NCBI RefSeq assembly: GCF_036345155.1
Contig: NZ_CP107772.1
Location: 9,052,001 to 9,116,000 of the forward strand
DNA length: 64,000 nt
Direction of reading: 5' to 3'
Source: Streptomyces sp. NBC_00582
GTDB taxonomy: Bacteria > Actinomycetota > Actinomycetes > Streptomycetales > Streptomycetaceae
In this document: piece after piece, positions 17,956-26,659 of the stretch
Layout of the letters: the number at the start of each line of letters is the position of its first letter
Position numbering within the stretch: position 1 is the stretch's first letter
The notes under the pieces: model-generated
What the model was told of the DNA's origin: nothing
Database searches by the model: none
The model's input: only the letters and a program-made list of their open reading frames with translations
Made by a program: the position numbers and the translations under genes

Positions 17956-18438
17956 TCAGCCGTCCGTGACGTTCGCCGTGAGCAGGCGCAGGAGGTGCTT
18001 GGCGAGGGCGTCCTGTTCCGGGGTGAGGCCCATGGCGTCGCCGATGGCGAGGGGGACGGCCCTCGCGCGGTCGCGGAGGTGGGCGCCGGCCTCGGTGAGG
18101 CACAGGGCGACCGAGCGTTCGTCGTCGGGGCGGCGCTCGCGGCGCAGCAGGCCGTTCGCCTCCAGGCGCTTGAGGAGGGGGGAGAGGGTGCTGGACTCGA
18201 GCTGGAGGGCGGCGCCCAGCTCGCGGACGGAGATCGAGTCCTGCTCCCAGAGCACCAGCATCACCAGGTACTGCGGGTAGGTGAGGCCCAGCTCGTCCAG
18301 CAGGGGCCGGTAGCGGGCCGTCACGGCGCGGGACGCCGCGTACAGGGCGAAACAGAGCTGGTCGTCCAGGAGCAGGGATCCGTCGGTCGGTGCGGCGGCT
18401 TCGTCCACTGCGCGGCTCCCGGTGTTTGCGCTGGTCAT
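17956..18438 (-). CDS. OhrR-like MarR-family redox regulator
   Basis: The 160-residue winged-helix protein contains LDDQLCFALYAASRAVTARY, matching the OhrR segment whose single Cys reacts with organic hydroperoxides. LTYPQYLVMLVLWE and the wing LKRLEANGLLRRERRPDDERS are also typical. OhrR proteins repress the ohr peroxidase gene until oxidised. No ohr gene is present here; the divergent neighbour is an HSL-type hydrolase 171 bp away. The shared promoter region holds a palindrome that probably is its operator. Confidence 0.85.
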   Translation of the reverse strand: MTSANTGSRAVDEAAAPTDGSLLLDDQLCFALYAASRAVTARYRPLLDELGLTYPQYLVMLVLWEQDSISVRELGAALQLESSTLSPLLKRLEANGLLRRERRPDDERSVALCLTEAGAHLRDRARAVPLAIGDAMGLTPEQDALAKHLLRLLTANVTDG

Positions 18439-18502
18439 GGGGTCGTCACCCTATCGTTGAAGTCCTCTCGATCCTATCGCCCCCTAATGGATCGTGCGGG
18501 AA

Positions 18503-18535
18503 TTAGTTGTGCACGACTTAATCGCGCGCTACTGT
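18503..18535 (+). promoter_or_regulatory. Promoter of hydrolase copy A with overlapping MarR/OhrR-type operator
   Basis: TTGTGC (18507-18512), a 17-nt spacer and TACTGT (18530-18535) resemble a sigma-70-type promoter. The imperfect palindrome AGTTGTGCACGACT (18505-18518, centred on GTGCAC) overlaps the -35 and fits a MarR dimer. It lies between the OhrR-like gene and hydrolase copy A, so it could control both. Confidence 0.5.
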
Positions 18536-18609
18536 TCTGGAGGTGCCGCCTCCCCCGACCGGGACCCCCGTCGGGAACTGCCCGCGGCACCCCGACCGAG
18601 GAGACCGTC

Positions 18610-19575
18610 ATGACCGACACCGCCGCTCAGCGCCCCGTTCTCGAACCCGCCGCCCAGTCCTTCGTGGAGGCGACCGCGAACCCGCCGTATCTGTTCGACC
18701 TGCCTCCGGTCGAGGGTCGTAAGGCGGTGGACGAGGTGCAGTCCGGTGAGGTCGTGATGCCGGTGGTGGAGGAGGAGTGGGTCACGGTCGAGGGGGGTCC
18801 GACGGGTGGTGTGCGGGCTCGGATCGTGCGGCCCGCGGGTGTCGGTGGTGTGTTGCCGGTGATCTTCTACATTCATGGTGCGGGGTGGGTGTTCGGGAAC
18901 GCGCACACGCATGACCGGCTGGTGCGTGAGCTGGCGGTGGGCGCTGGGGCCGCGGTGGTGTTTCCGGAGTACGACCTGTCGCCGGAGGTGCGGTATCCGG
19001 TGGCGATCGAGCAGAACTTCGCGGTGGCGCGGTGGGTGGTGGAGGAGGGTGCCTCGAGGGGGCTGGACGGTTCGCGGATCGCGGTGGCGGGTGATTCGGT
19101 CGGGGGGAACATGAGCGCGGCGCTGACGTTGATGGCGAAGGAGCGGGGTGGGGTTCGGCTGGTGCAGCAGGTGCTGTTCTATCCGGTGACGGATGCGTCG
19201 TTCGAGACGGCGTCGTATCGCCAGTTCGCGGAGGGGTACTTCCTGCGTCGGGACGGGATGCGGTGGTTCTGGGACCAGTACACGACCGATGAGGCCGAGC
19301 GGGCCCAGATCACCGCTTCTCCGCTGCGGGCCACTGTCGAGCAGTTGAAGGACCTGCCTCCGGCTCTGATCATCACGGGTGAGGCGGATGTGCTGCGGGA
19401 CGAGGGTGAGGCGTATGCGAACAAGTTGCGGGAGGCGGGTGTGCCGGTGACCGCGGTCCGGTTCCAGGGGATCATCCACGACTTCGTCATGCTCAACGCC
19501 CTGCGGGAGACGCATGCCGCGCAGGCGGCCATCACCCTCGCCGTCGGCACCCTGCGCGACGCCCTGCGTCGGTGA
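18610..19575 (+). CDS. HSL-type alpha/beta hydrolase, copy A
   Basis: The 321-residue cytosolic esterase/lipase-like enzyme has an oxyanion motif FYIHGAGWVFGN, nucleophile elbow GDSVGGN, acid in TGEADVLRDEG and a His in GIIHDFVM, so the triad is complete. HGAGW replaces the usual HGGG(F/W). The substrate is unknown; the family hydrolyses short-chain esters. Start ATG 18610 follows GAGGAGA. Codons 20-299 are base-for-base identical with copy B at 27661, and inside this core codons end mostly in G or T, unlike the C-rich ends. It converges with the GH92 gene (9-bp gap) and is divergent from the OhrR-like regulator. Confidence 0.88.
   Translation: MTDTAAQRPVLEPAAQSFVEATANPPYLFDLPPVEGRKAVDEVQSGEVVMPVVEEEWVTVEGGPTGGVRARIVRPAGVGGVLPVIFYIHGAGWVFGNAHTHDRLVRELAVGAGAAVVFPEYDLSPEVRYPVAIEQNFAVARWVVEEGASRGLDGSRIAVAGDSVGGNMSAALTLMAKERGGVRLVQQVLFYPVTDASFETASYRQFAEGYFLRRDGMRWFWDQYTTDEAERAQITASPLRATVEQLKDLPPALIITGEADVLRDEGEAYANKLREAGVPVTAVRFQGIIHDFVMLNALRETHAAQAAITLAVGTLRDALRR
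18667..19505 (+). repeat. 839-bp identical direct repeat, copy 1
   Basis: Reading line by line, 18667-19505 matches 27721-28559 at every base, in the same orientation, 9054 bp apart. Identity breaks abruptly on both sides although the encoded proteins remain homologous, and about 43 bp near 19525 match again. This suggests recent gene conversion or duplication. Recombination between the copies would delete about 9 kb. Confidence 0.95.
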
Positions 19576-19584
19576 CTCCGGGCG

Positions 19585-21741
19585 TCACGGGGGCGAGAGC
19601 CTGAAGGTCAGTACCCCGCCCCTGGCCGGGAAGGAGTCGGGCAGCCAACGGGGGTCCGTGGTACGGCCGTTGAGGCGGACCTCGCGGACACGGGAGTTCG
19701 CCTCCGACGCCTGCGGGGCGAGAACGGTGATGTGCACGCCGTTGCCCCGGTGGATCTGCGTGAGCGGGAACAGCGGGCTGGCCAGGGCGAGTTGGGGGCT
19801 GCCGGGGATCTGGGGGTACATGCCGAGGGCGGCCCAGACGGCCCAGGAGGACATGGCGCCGAGGTCGTCGTTGCCGACCAGGCCGTCCGGGCCGTCCCCG
19901 AAGAGGGTGGTGAGGATGCCCCGTACGGTGTCCTGGGTGCGGTCGGGGCGGCCCAGGTAGTCGTACGCCCAAGGGGTGTTGAAGGACGGCTCGTTGCCGA
20001 GGTAGGCGTAGGGCTGGTCGGCGCCCGCGTTGTACTCGGTGAAGAAGGTGTCCAGGCGGGCGGTGGCGGCCGCGTCGCCGCCCATCGCCGTGAACAGGCC
20101 GGGCAGGTCGTGCGGGACCATCCAGGTGTACTGGGCCGCGTTGCCCTCGACGTAGTCGCGGCGCTGGGTCGGCTTGAACGCGGGCCAGGTGCCGTCGGCG
20201 CGGCGGGGCTGGAGGTAGCGGCTGTCGGGGTGCAGCAGGTTGCGCCAGTTGCCCGACGCGCGCAGCAGCGTGTCCCGGGTCGCGGTGTCGCCGAGCCGGT
20301 CGGCCAGGTGGGCGAGGGCGGCGTCGGCGACGGCGTACTCCAGGGTGGTGGCCGCCGCGCCCCAGACGCCCTTCGTCCCGGCGGGGATGTAGCCGAGCGT
20401 GTCGTAGAAGGTGTGTCCGGGTCGCTGTCGGTCGTCCTGGCGGCCGGCGACGGCCGCGCGCAGCAGCTCCCGGGCCTCGAAGCCGGTGCCGCCGAAGGCG
20501 TGGACGGAGGCCGCCATCGCCGGCAGCGGGTCGCCGACCATCACACCGGTGCCGCCGTTGGCGAGCGTCCAGCGGTCGAAGTAGCCGGCCTGGCGGCCCT
20601 GTTCGAGGATGGACTGGGCGACGTCCGACGCCTCGCGCGGGGCGAGCAGCGCCAGCAACTGGATCTGGGAGCGGTAGACGTCCCAGCCGGAGAAGTTCGC
20701 GTACTGCACATGTCCGGGCCGGGTGCGGTGGACCAGACCGTCGAAGCCCCGGTAGCGGCCGTCGACGTCGCTGAAGGCGCCGGGGTGCAGCAGGGAGTGG
20801 TAGAGCGCGGTGTAGAACATCCGGCGCCGTGCCTCGGTGCCGCCGGTGACGGTGATCCGGCCGAGCCAGCCGTTCCACTGCCGGCGCGCGGCCCCCCGTA
20901 CCTCGTCGAGCGAGCGACCGCGCTGTTCCACGCGCGCGTTGAGACGGGCGGCGTCCTCGCTCACGAAGGAGACGCCGACCCGCACGGTCACCCGGCGGGT
21001 GCCGGGCGCGAACGACACGTACGCCCCGGACGTCCTGCCGTCCAGCGGCTCGCTGTGCGCGAAGGGCCGGTCGAACTCCGCGTGGAAGTAGAGGCGGTAG
21101 CGGACGGACGTACCGCAGAAGCCGCCGCTGTCCGTGAAGCCGGAGAGGGACCGGTCGCCGACCGTGACCGTGCCGGTGGCCCTGTTGTGGGCCTTCCCGG
21201 CGTCGACGGTCAGCCCGGCGGGTTCCTCGGCGCTCTCGGGGAAGGTGAGCCGGGCCACGCCGGACCGCTGGGCGGCGGCGATCTCGGTGCGGATCCCGTT
21301 GTCGAGGTCGACCCGGTAACTACCGGGCGCGGCCTGCTCGTCCGTGTGGGAGAAGGTCGCGTACCGGGCCTCCGGATCGGCGGCCGGCCGCCCCGTCAGC
21401 GGCATGAACGGTACGTTCCCGTAGTCGCCGCAGCCCGCGCCGGACAGGTGGGTGAGGCTGAAGCCGCGGATCCGGTTGTCGGTGTGGGCATAGCCGCCGA
21501 ACTGGCGGGTGACCGTGTCCGGGCTCCACTGGATGCCGCCCAGCGGCGCCGAGGCTCCGGGGAAGGTGTTCCCGCCGCCGCCTCCGTGGCCCCAGTCCAC
21601 CCCGCCCGGCCTGGTGCCGACGAAGGGATTGACGTAACGGGCCGGGTCGGCGACCGACCCCGCGGACATGACGCCGGCCCGCGCGGGCGGGGCCAGCAGC
21701 ACGACCGCCGCCACGGCGGCCCCGAGAGGTGACAGGCGCAA
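19585..21741 (-). CDS. Secreted GH92 alpha-mannosidase-like glycosidase
   Basis: The 718-residue protein has a signal peptide (about 1-22) and the two-domain GH92 layout. The N-terminal beta-sandwich starts at YVNPFVGTRPGG with the Gly-rich HGGGGGNTFPGA and FSLTHLSGAGC. The (alpha/alpha)6 barrel carries SGWDVYRSQIQLL, EGNAAQYTWMVPHD and GNDDLGAMSSWAVWAALGMYP. GH92 enzymes are calcium-dependent exo-alpha-mannosidases acting on N-glycans or yeast mannan. The start is TTG 21741 with AAGGAG 6 nt upstream. No carbohydrate-binding module is fused, unlike many relatives. It is divergent from the SARP pair (242 bp). Confidence 0.88.
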   Translation of the reverse strand: MRLSPLGAAVAAVVLLAPPARAGVMSAGSVADPARYVNPFVGTRPGGVDWGHGGGGGNTFPGASAPLGGIQWSPDTVTRQFGGYAHTDNRIRGFSLTHLSGAGCGDYGNVPFMPLTGRPAADPEARYATFSHTDEQAAPGSYRVDLDNGIRTEIAAAQRSGVARLTFPESAEEPAGLTVDAGKAHNRATGTVTVGDRSLSGFTDSGGFCGTSVRYRLYFHAEFDRPFAHSEPLDGRTSGAYVSFAPGTRRVTVRVGVSFVSEDAARLNARVEQRGRSLDEVRGAARRQWNGWLGRITVTGGTEARRRMFYTALYHSLLHPGAFSDVDGRYRGFDGLVHRTRPGHVQYANFSGWDVYRSQIQLLALLAPREASDVAQSILEQGRQAGYFDRWTLANGGTGVMVGDPLPAMAASVHAFGGTGFEARELLRAAVAGRQDDRQRPGHTFYDTLGYIPAGTKGVWGAAATTLEYAVADAALAHLADRLGDTATRDTLLRASGNWRNLLHPDSRYLQPRRADGTWPAFKPTQRRDYVEGNAAQYTWMVPHDLPGLFTAMGGDAAATARLDTFFTEYNAGADQPYAYLGNEPSFNTPWAYDYLGRPDRTQDTVRGILTTLFGDGPDGLVGNDDLGAMSSWAVWAALGMYPQIPGSPQLALASPLFPLTQIHRGNGVHITVLAPQASEANSRVREVRLNGRTTDPRWLPDSFPARGGVLTFRLSPP

Positions 21742-21914
21742 TGAGATCTCCTTCTCGTCGCGGATGGCCGGCGGAGCGCACGGCGGGGGAGACGCCCACT
21801 GTCACCGCCCCCGCCCCGCGCACCGAGCCGCCGTGCCGGGCGACGCCCACAAGTCAGGCACACGGCGCAGTGCCGGCCGGCCGTGCCCCGGTGAACGGGA
21901 CGGACGTCTCATTC

Positions 21915-21948
21915 GTAACTCTGGGTAACTCCGTCCGTGACGTAAGGT
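21915..21948 (+). promoter_or_regulatory. Candidate SARP-gene promoter with direct repeat
   Basis: GTAACTC occurs at 21915-21921 and 21925-21931 (period 10), 11 nt before a -10-like TAAGGT (21943-21948) and upstream of the GTG at 21984. SARP regulators bind heptamer direct repeats near -10 boxes, so this could be an activator site. The usual period is 11, so the assignment is tentative. Confidence 0.3.
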
Positions 21949-21983
21949 CGAGGGCGGGGAGGAGCGAGCGGGGAGGGGATCGC

Positions 21984-24797
21984 GTGCCGCCGGAGCCGGT
22001 GCGGTTCATGGTGCTGGGCACCCTGCGGGTGTGCCGGGGGGAGACGGAGCTGGACGTCGGCGGGCCGCAGGAGCGCGCCTTCCTGGCGCTGCTGCTGGCC
22101 AGGGCGGGTCAGCCGGTCGCCGTGAGCGAGATCCTGGACGTCCTGTGGGGCGCGGAACCGCCGCGCAGCGCGGTCAACGTCGTCCGCCGCCACGTGGGTT
22201 CGCTGCGCCGGCTCCTGGAGCCCGGGCTCCCCGCCCGCGCCGAGGGCCGCCGGCTGGTGCGGGACGCCGGCGGATACCGGCTCGTCACCGACGGTGACGG
22301 TGCGGACCTCCCGCGCTTCCGCACCCTGTGGGAGGCGGCCCGCGCCGGCGCGGACACCGCCCCGGCCCACGCGGTCGAACTCCTCACCGAGGCACTGTCG
22401 TTGTGGCACGGACCGATGGGCGAGGGCATCCCCTCGCCCGCCCGCAGCCATCCGGTCTTCGCCGGCGTGGAGCGCGAACGGCTCGCGGCGGCGGGGGAGC
22501 TGGCCGAGACGGCCCTACGGGCGGGGCTGCCGGAGCGGGCCCTGCCGCAGCTTCGCCGGGTCGCCGCCGACCATCCGCTGGACGAACCCGTCCACGCCCG
22601 TCTGCTGCGACTGCTCGCCGCATCAGGGCACCGCACCGAGGCGCTCGCCGTGTACGAGACCGTACGGGCCCGGCTCGCCGAGGAGTTGGGGATCGACCCC
22701 GGCCCGGAACTGAGGGACGCGCACGACGCCCTGCCGGGCGAGGGCACGCTTCCTTTCGTGACCCCCTCCCAACTCCCCTCGGACCTGCCCCTCTTCACCG
22801 GCCGAGGGGCCGAACTCGGCGAGTTGCCGCAGCTGTTCGACGCCGAGCTGCCGCACCCCGGGACCGTGGTGATCGGCGCCGTCGGCGGTATGGCGGGCGT
22901 CGGCAAGACCACTCTCGCCGTGCACTGGGCGCACCGGGTCGCCGACCGCTTCCCCGACGGACAGCTCTATGTGAACCTGCGCGGCTTCGACCCGTCCGGC
23001 GCGGTGATGGACCCGGGGGAGGCGCTCCGGGGCTTCCTGGACGCGCTCGGCGTCCCCCCCGAACGCGTCCCGCACGGACGGGAGGCGCAGGCCGCGCTCT
23101 ACCGGAGCGTACTGGCCGGGCGACGCGTCCTCGTCGTCCTCGACAACGCCCGCGACACCGAGCAGGTCACACCGCTGCTGCCCGGCTCACCCGGCTGTCT
23201 GACCCTCGTCACCAGCCGCGACGAACTGGCCGGCCTGGTGGCCGCCCACGGCGCCCGCTCCCTGACCCTGCGCCCCTTCGACGCCGCCCGGACCCGCGCC
23301 TTCCTCGTCCGCAGACTCGGCGCGGCACGGGTGGCCGCCGAACCCCGGGCCGCTGAGGAGATCGGCGCCCTGTGCGCCGGACTGCCGCTCGCCCTGGCCT
23401 GTGTCGCCGCCCGCGCCGCCGCCCACCCGCACTTCCAGCTCGCGGACGTCGCCGCCGAACTGCGCGAGGCCCACGGAAGCCTCGACGCCTTCGCCCGCGC
23501 CGACGCCTCCGTCGACGTCGGCACGGTCTTCTCCTGGTCCACGAACGCCGTGTCCCCCGACGCGGCCCGCCTGTTCCGCCTCCTGGCCCTGCACCCGGGA
23601 CCCGATGTCTCCCTCCGGGCCGCGGCCGCCCTCGCGGGCCTCCCGGAGCGCCGGACCCGCCGGCTGCTGACCGAGCTGACCGGCCTGCACCTGATCGCCG
23701 AGCACCGCCCCGCCCGCTACTCCTTCCACGACCTGCTGCGCGCCCACGCCGGCGAACTCGTCCACGACCACGAGAACGAGACCGACCGCGAGACCGCCCT
23801 CGACCGGCTCCACCACCACTACCTGCACACCGCGCACGCCGCCGACCGCCTCCTCGCCCCGAACTCCGACCCGCTGCCCCCGCCACCCGCACCCGAGGGC
23901 GCCCGGCCCGCACCGCTCGCCGACGACCACGAGGCTCTGGCCTGGCTCACCGCCGAACACGCCGTACTGCTCGCCGTCGTCGCCACGGCCGCCGACTGCG
24001 GCCGGGCCGCGCGCGAACGGCTCGCCTGCCAACTGGCCTGGTCCCTGGAGCCGTTCTTCGACCGACGCGGCCACTGGCACGACGCGCTGACCGCACAGGA
24101 CACCGCCCTCGCCACGGCCCGGCGGCTCGCCGACCCCGTCCTCCTCGCCCGCGGCCTGCGCGGACTGGCCCGGATCGAGGGCCGCCTCGGTCTGCACACC
24201 CGCGCCGTCCCCCGTCTCGAACAGGCCCTGGACCTCTTCACCGGACTGGGCGACGACACCGGCCGCGCCAACACCCACCGCAGCCTCGGCTGGGAGTGCG
24301 ACCAGCGGGGCGACCTGCCCGGCGCCCTGCGCCACAACCAGCTCGCCCTCGCCCTGTTCCGCGACCTCTCAGACCGGGCGGCCCAGGCCAGCGTCCTCAA
24401 CTCGGTCGGCTGGTACCACGCCCTGCTCGGCGACCACCGGCAGGCCCTGAAGCACTGCTACGAGGCGCTGCGCATGCTGCAGGAGCTCGGCGACCGGTAC
24501 GGCCAGGCCGCCACCTGGGACAGCATCGCCTACGCCCACCACCACCTCGGCCGGCACCCGCACGCCCTGCTCGGCTACCGCAACGCCCTCGCCCTGCTGC
24601 GGGACCTGGGCGTGCCCTATGTGGAGGCCGGCATCCTGACCCGCGTCGGCGACACCCACCTCGCCATGGGCGACGAACCGTCGGCCCGCGCGGCCTGGAC
24701 CGACGCCCTGGCCCTGCTCCGAGGACTCGGACACACCGACGCGGAAGCGGTCGAGGAGCGGTTGGGGGACGGCGAGGAGCGGGCCGGTGCGTGCTGA
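21984..24797 (+). CDS. AfsR-like SARP regulator with NB-ARC and TPR domains
   Basis: The 937-residue protein contains, in order, a winged-helix DNA-binding domain (about 5-95), a BTAD domain (about 100-245), an NB-ARC ATPase (about 270-545, P-loop GGMAGVGKTTLA, Walker B VLVVLDNARD) and a C-terminal TPR array (about 650-930). This is the AfsR-type layout that activates secondary-metabolite or developmental genes in Streptomyces. Start GTG 21984 follows GGGAGGGG. The last 11 bases overlap the next SARP gene, implying translational coupling. No biosynthetic cluster is visible within the window. Confidence 0.9.
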   Translation: MPPEPVRFMVLGTLRVCRGETELDVGGPQERAFLALLLARAGQPVAVSEILDVLWGAEPPRSAVNVVRRHVGSLRRLLEPGLPARAEGRRLVRDAGGYRLVTDGDGADLPRFRTLWEAARAGADTAPAHAVELLTEALSLWHGPMGEGIPSPARSHPVFAGVERERLAAAGELAETALRAGLPERALPQLRRVAADHPLDEPVHARLLRLLAASGHRTEALAVYETVRARLAEELGIDPGPELRDAHDALPGEGTLPFVTPSQLPSDLPLFTGRGAELGELPQLFDAELPHPGTVVIGAVGGMAGVGKTTLAVHWAHRVADRFPDGQLYVNLRGFDPSGAVMDPGEALRGFLDALGVPPERVPHGREAQAALYRSVLAGRRVLVVLDNARDTEQVTPLLPGSPGCLTLVTSRDELAGLVAAHGARSLTLRPFDAARTRAFLVRRLGAARVAAEPRAAEEIGALCAGLPLALACVAARAAAHPHFQLADVAAELREAHGSLDAFARADASVDVGTVFSWSTNAVSPDAARLFRLLALHPGPDVSLRAAAALAGLPERRTRRLLTELTGLHLIAEHRPARYSFHDLLRAHAGELVHDHENETDRETALDRLHHHYLHTAHAADRLLAPNSDPLPPPPAPEGARPAPLADDHEALAWLTAEHAVLLAVVATAADCGRAARERLACQLAWSLEPFFDRRGHWHDALTAQDTALATARRLADPVLLARGLRGLARIEGRLGLHTRAVPRLEQALDLFTGLGDDTGRANTHRSLGWECDQRGDLPGALRHNQLALALFRDLSDRAAQASVLNSVGWYHALLGDHRQALKHCYEALRMLQELGDRYGQAATWDSIAYAHHHLGRHPHALLGYRNALALLRDLGVPYVEAGILTRVGDTHLAMGDEPSARAAWTDALALLRGLGHTDAEAVEERLGDGEERAGAC

Positions 24798-26592
24798 CAC
24801 CGGGGGCGGCGCCGGTTCACCGGACGCCGAAGCGGTGGCGGAACCCGGCCCGATCCGGTTCCAGGTGCTGGGCCCGGTGCGGGTGTGGCGCGGCGCACGA
24901 GAACTCGACCTCGGCTTCCCCCAGCAGCGTGCCCTGCTCGCCCTGCTCCTGGCGCATGCGGGCCGGACCGTGTCCACCGGTGAGATCCTCGACGCGCTGT
25001 GGGGCGACCGCCCGCCCGCCAGCGCGCCCCATGTCGTACGGCGGTACGTCGCCGCCCTGCGCCGCCTGCTGGAACCCGGACTGCCGCCCCGCGCCCCCGG
25101 CCGCCGGCTGCCGCGCCGCACCGGCGGTCACCTCCTCGTGGCGGAGACGGACGAGGCCGACCTGCTGCGGTTCCGTGAGCTCACCCGGCAGGGCAAGCGA
25201 GCGGCCGCCACCGGACGGGCCGGGACGGCTGCCCGGCGGTTCACCCGGGCGCTGGAGGAGTGGCACGGCCCGCTGGCGATGGGCATCCCCGAACATGTCC
25301 GCGCCCACGTCCGGTTCACGGCCGTACAGCGTGAACTCCTGGACACCGCACGCCTCGCCGCCGACGCCGCCCTCCTGTCCGGCCACGCCGGGCAGGTCCT
25401 CCCCGCCCTGCGCCACGCCGCCGCCCACGAGCCCCTCGACGAGCCCCTGCACGCCCGCCTCGTCCTCGCCCTCGCCGCGTGCGGCCTCCAGGCGGAGGCG
25501 CTCGCCACGTACGAGGACATCCGCCGCCGTCTCGCCGCCGACCTCTCCCTCACCCCCGGACCGGAACTGACGGCCGCCCATGCACGGGTGCTCCGCCAGG
25601 AGGTGCGCGGAGCCGCACCCCGGCCGCTCTCCGACCCGGGCCACTTCGCCGGACGGCAGGCCGAGTCGGAGCGGCTCTCGGACCTGGCACGGGACCGCGG
25701 TGCGGTGCTCGTCGGCGGGATGCCGGGGGTGGGCAAGACCGCCCTCGCGGTGCGCTTCGCGCAACAGGCGGCGCCCCGGTTCCCCGACGGACGACTCCAG
25801 GTGCACCTGCGCGGATCGGAGCCGGGACGGCCCGCCGTGGAGCCCCTCGACGCGCTGCGCGAGCTGCTCACCGCGCTCGGGGTGCCGGCCCGGCGCATGC
25901 CGGACGGGGTGACCGCCCGTGCCGGGCTGTATCGCACGCTGCTGGCGGAGCGCCGCGCGCTCGTGGTCCTCGACGACGCCCTCGACACCGAGCAGGTACG
26001 CCCGCTGCTGCCCGCCGCACCGGGCTGCCTGACCCTCGTCACCAGCCGCAACGCCCTGCCGGGACTGGTCGCGGCGGGCGCCCGGCCGCTGCGTGTGGAA
26101 CCGCCGTCCGCCGAGGACGCGCACGCGATCCTCGCCCGCCGCATCGGCCCCGGCCGGATCGCCGCCGAGCCCACGGCCGCCGACGAGATCCTCACCCGCT
26201 GCGGCCGGCTGCCGCTGGCCCTCACGCTCGTCGCCGCCCGCGCCATCGGCCACCCCCATGTCCCCCTCGCGGCGCTCGCCGCCGAACTGCGCGCCGCGCA
26301 CGGCGGCCTCGACGCCCTGTCCGCCCTGCGCCCGGCCCTCCTCGCCTCCTACCACCGTCTGCCGGACGACAGCGCCCGCTTCTTCCGGCTGCTGTCCCGC
26401 CACCCCGGCCCCCACCTCACCGCGACCACGACCGCCGCGCTCACCGGCATCCCGGCCCGCCGGACCCGTCTCCTCCTCGGCCACCTCGCGGAATCCCACC
26501 TCCTCGCCGAACCCGAGCCGGGCCGTTACACCCTGCACGACCTGCTGCGGGCCCTCGCGACGGAACTCTCCGCAGAACCTTCCCCGGCATAG
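24787..26592 (+). CDS. Second AfsR-like SARP regulator, lacking the TPR region
   Basis: The 601-residue protein repeats the winged-helix (about 20-115), BTAD (about 118-265) and NB-ARC (about 280-530, P-loop GGMPGVGKTALA) domains of its upstream neighbour but stops soon after the winged-helix of the ATPase. No TPR sensor array follows. The two are clear paralogues, e.g. LPGSPGCLTLVTSRDEL against LPAAPGCLTLVTSRNAL. GTG 24787 lies inside the upstream gene. The pair may form a mixed oligomer in which only one subunit senses through TPRs; that is inference. A 67-bp gap separates it from the AraC gene. Confidence 0.88.
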   Translation: MRADTGGGAGSPDAEAVAEPGPIRFQVLGPVRVWRGARELDLGFPQQRALLALLLAHAGRTVSTGEILDALWGDRPPASAPHVVRRYVAALRRLLEPGLPPRAPGRRLPRRTGGHLLVAETDEADLLRFRELTRQGKRAAATGRAGTAARRFTRALEEWHGPLAMGIPEHVRAHVRFTAVQRELLDTARLAADAALLSGHAGQVLPALRHAAAHEPLDEPLHARLVLALAACGLQAEALATYEDIRRRLAADLSLTPGPELTAAHARVLRQEVRGAAPRPLSDPGHFAGRQAESERLSDLARDRGAVLVGGMPGVGKTALAVRFAQQAAPRFPDGRLQVHLRGSEPGRPAVEPLDALRELLTALGVPARRMPDGVTARAGLYRTLLAERRALVVLDDALDTEQVRPLLPAAPGCLTLVTSRNALPGLVAAGARPLRVEPPSAEDAHAILARRIGPGRIAAEPTAADEILTRCGRLPLALTLVAARAIGHPHVPLAALAAELRAAHGGLDALSALRPALLASYHRLPDDSARFFRLLSRHPGPHLTATTTAALTGIPARRTRLLLGHLAESHLLAEPEPGRYTLHDLLRALATELSAEPSPA

Positions 26593-26645
26593 CCCTCGCA
26601 GGGCGAAGTCACTTCGGTGTCACTCTTTTTGCACCTCCGCCGACC

Positions 26646-26651
26646 TAGCGT
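26646..26651 (+). promoter_or_regulatory. -10-like hexamer before a leaderless AraC start
   Basis: TAGCGT ends 8 nt before the GTG at 26660, the spacing expected for a leaderless mRNA. No clear -35 hexamer or Shine-Dalgarno sequence is seen. Confidence 0.3.
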
Positions 26652-26659
26652 CCCCCCTC

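Noticed and set aside
21984..26592. Antibiotic biosynthetic cluster controlled by the SARP genes
   Set aside because: No polyketide, peptide synthetase or terpene genes occur in the window; regulators alone do not show a cluster.
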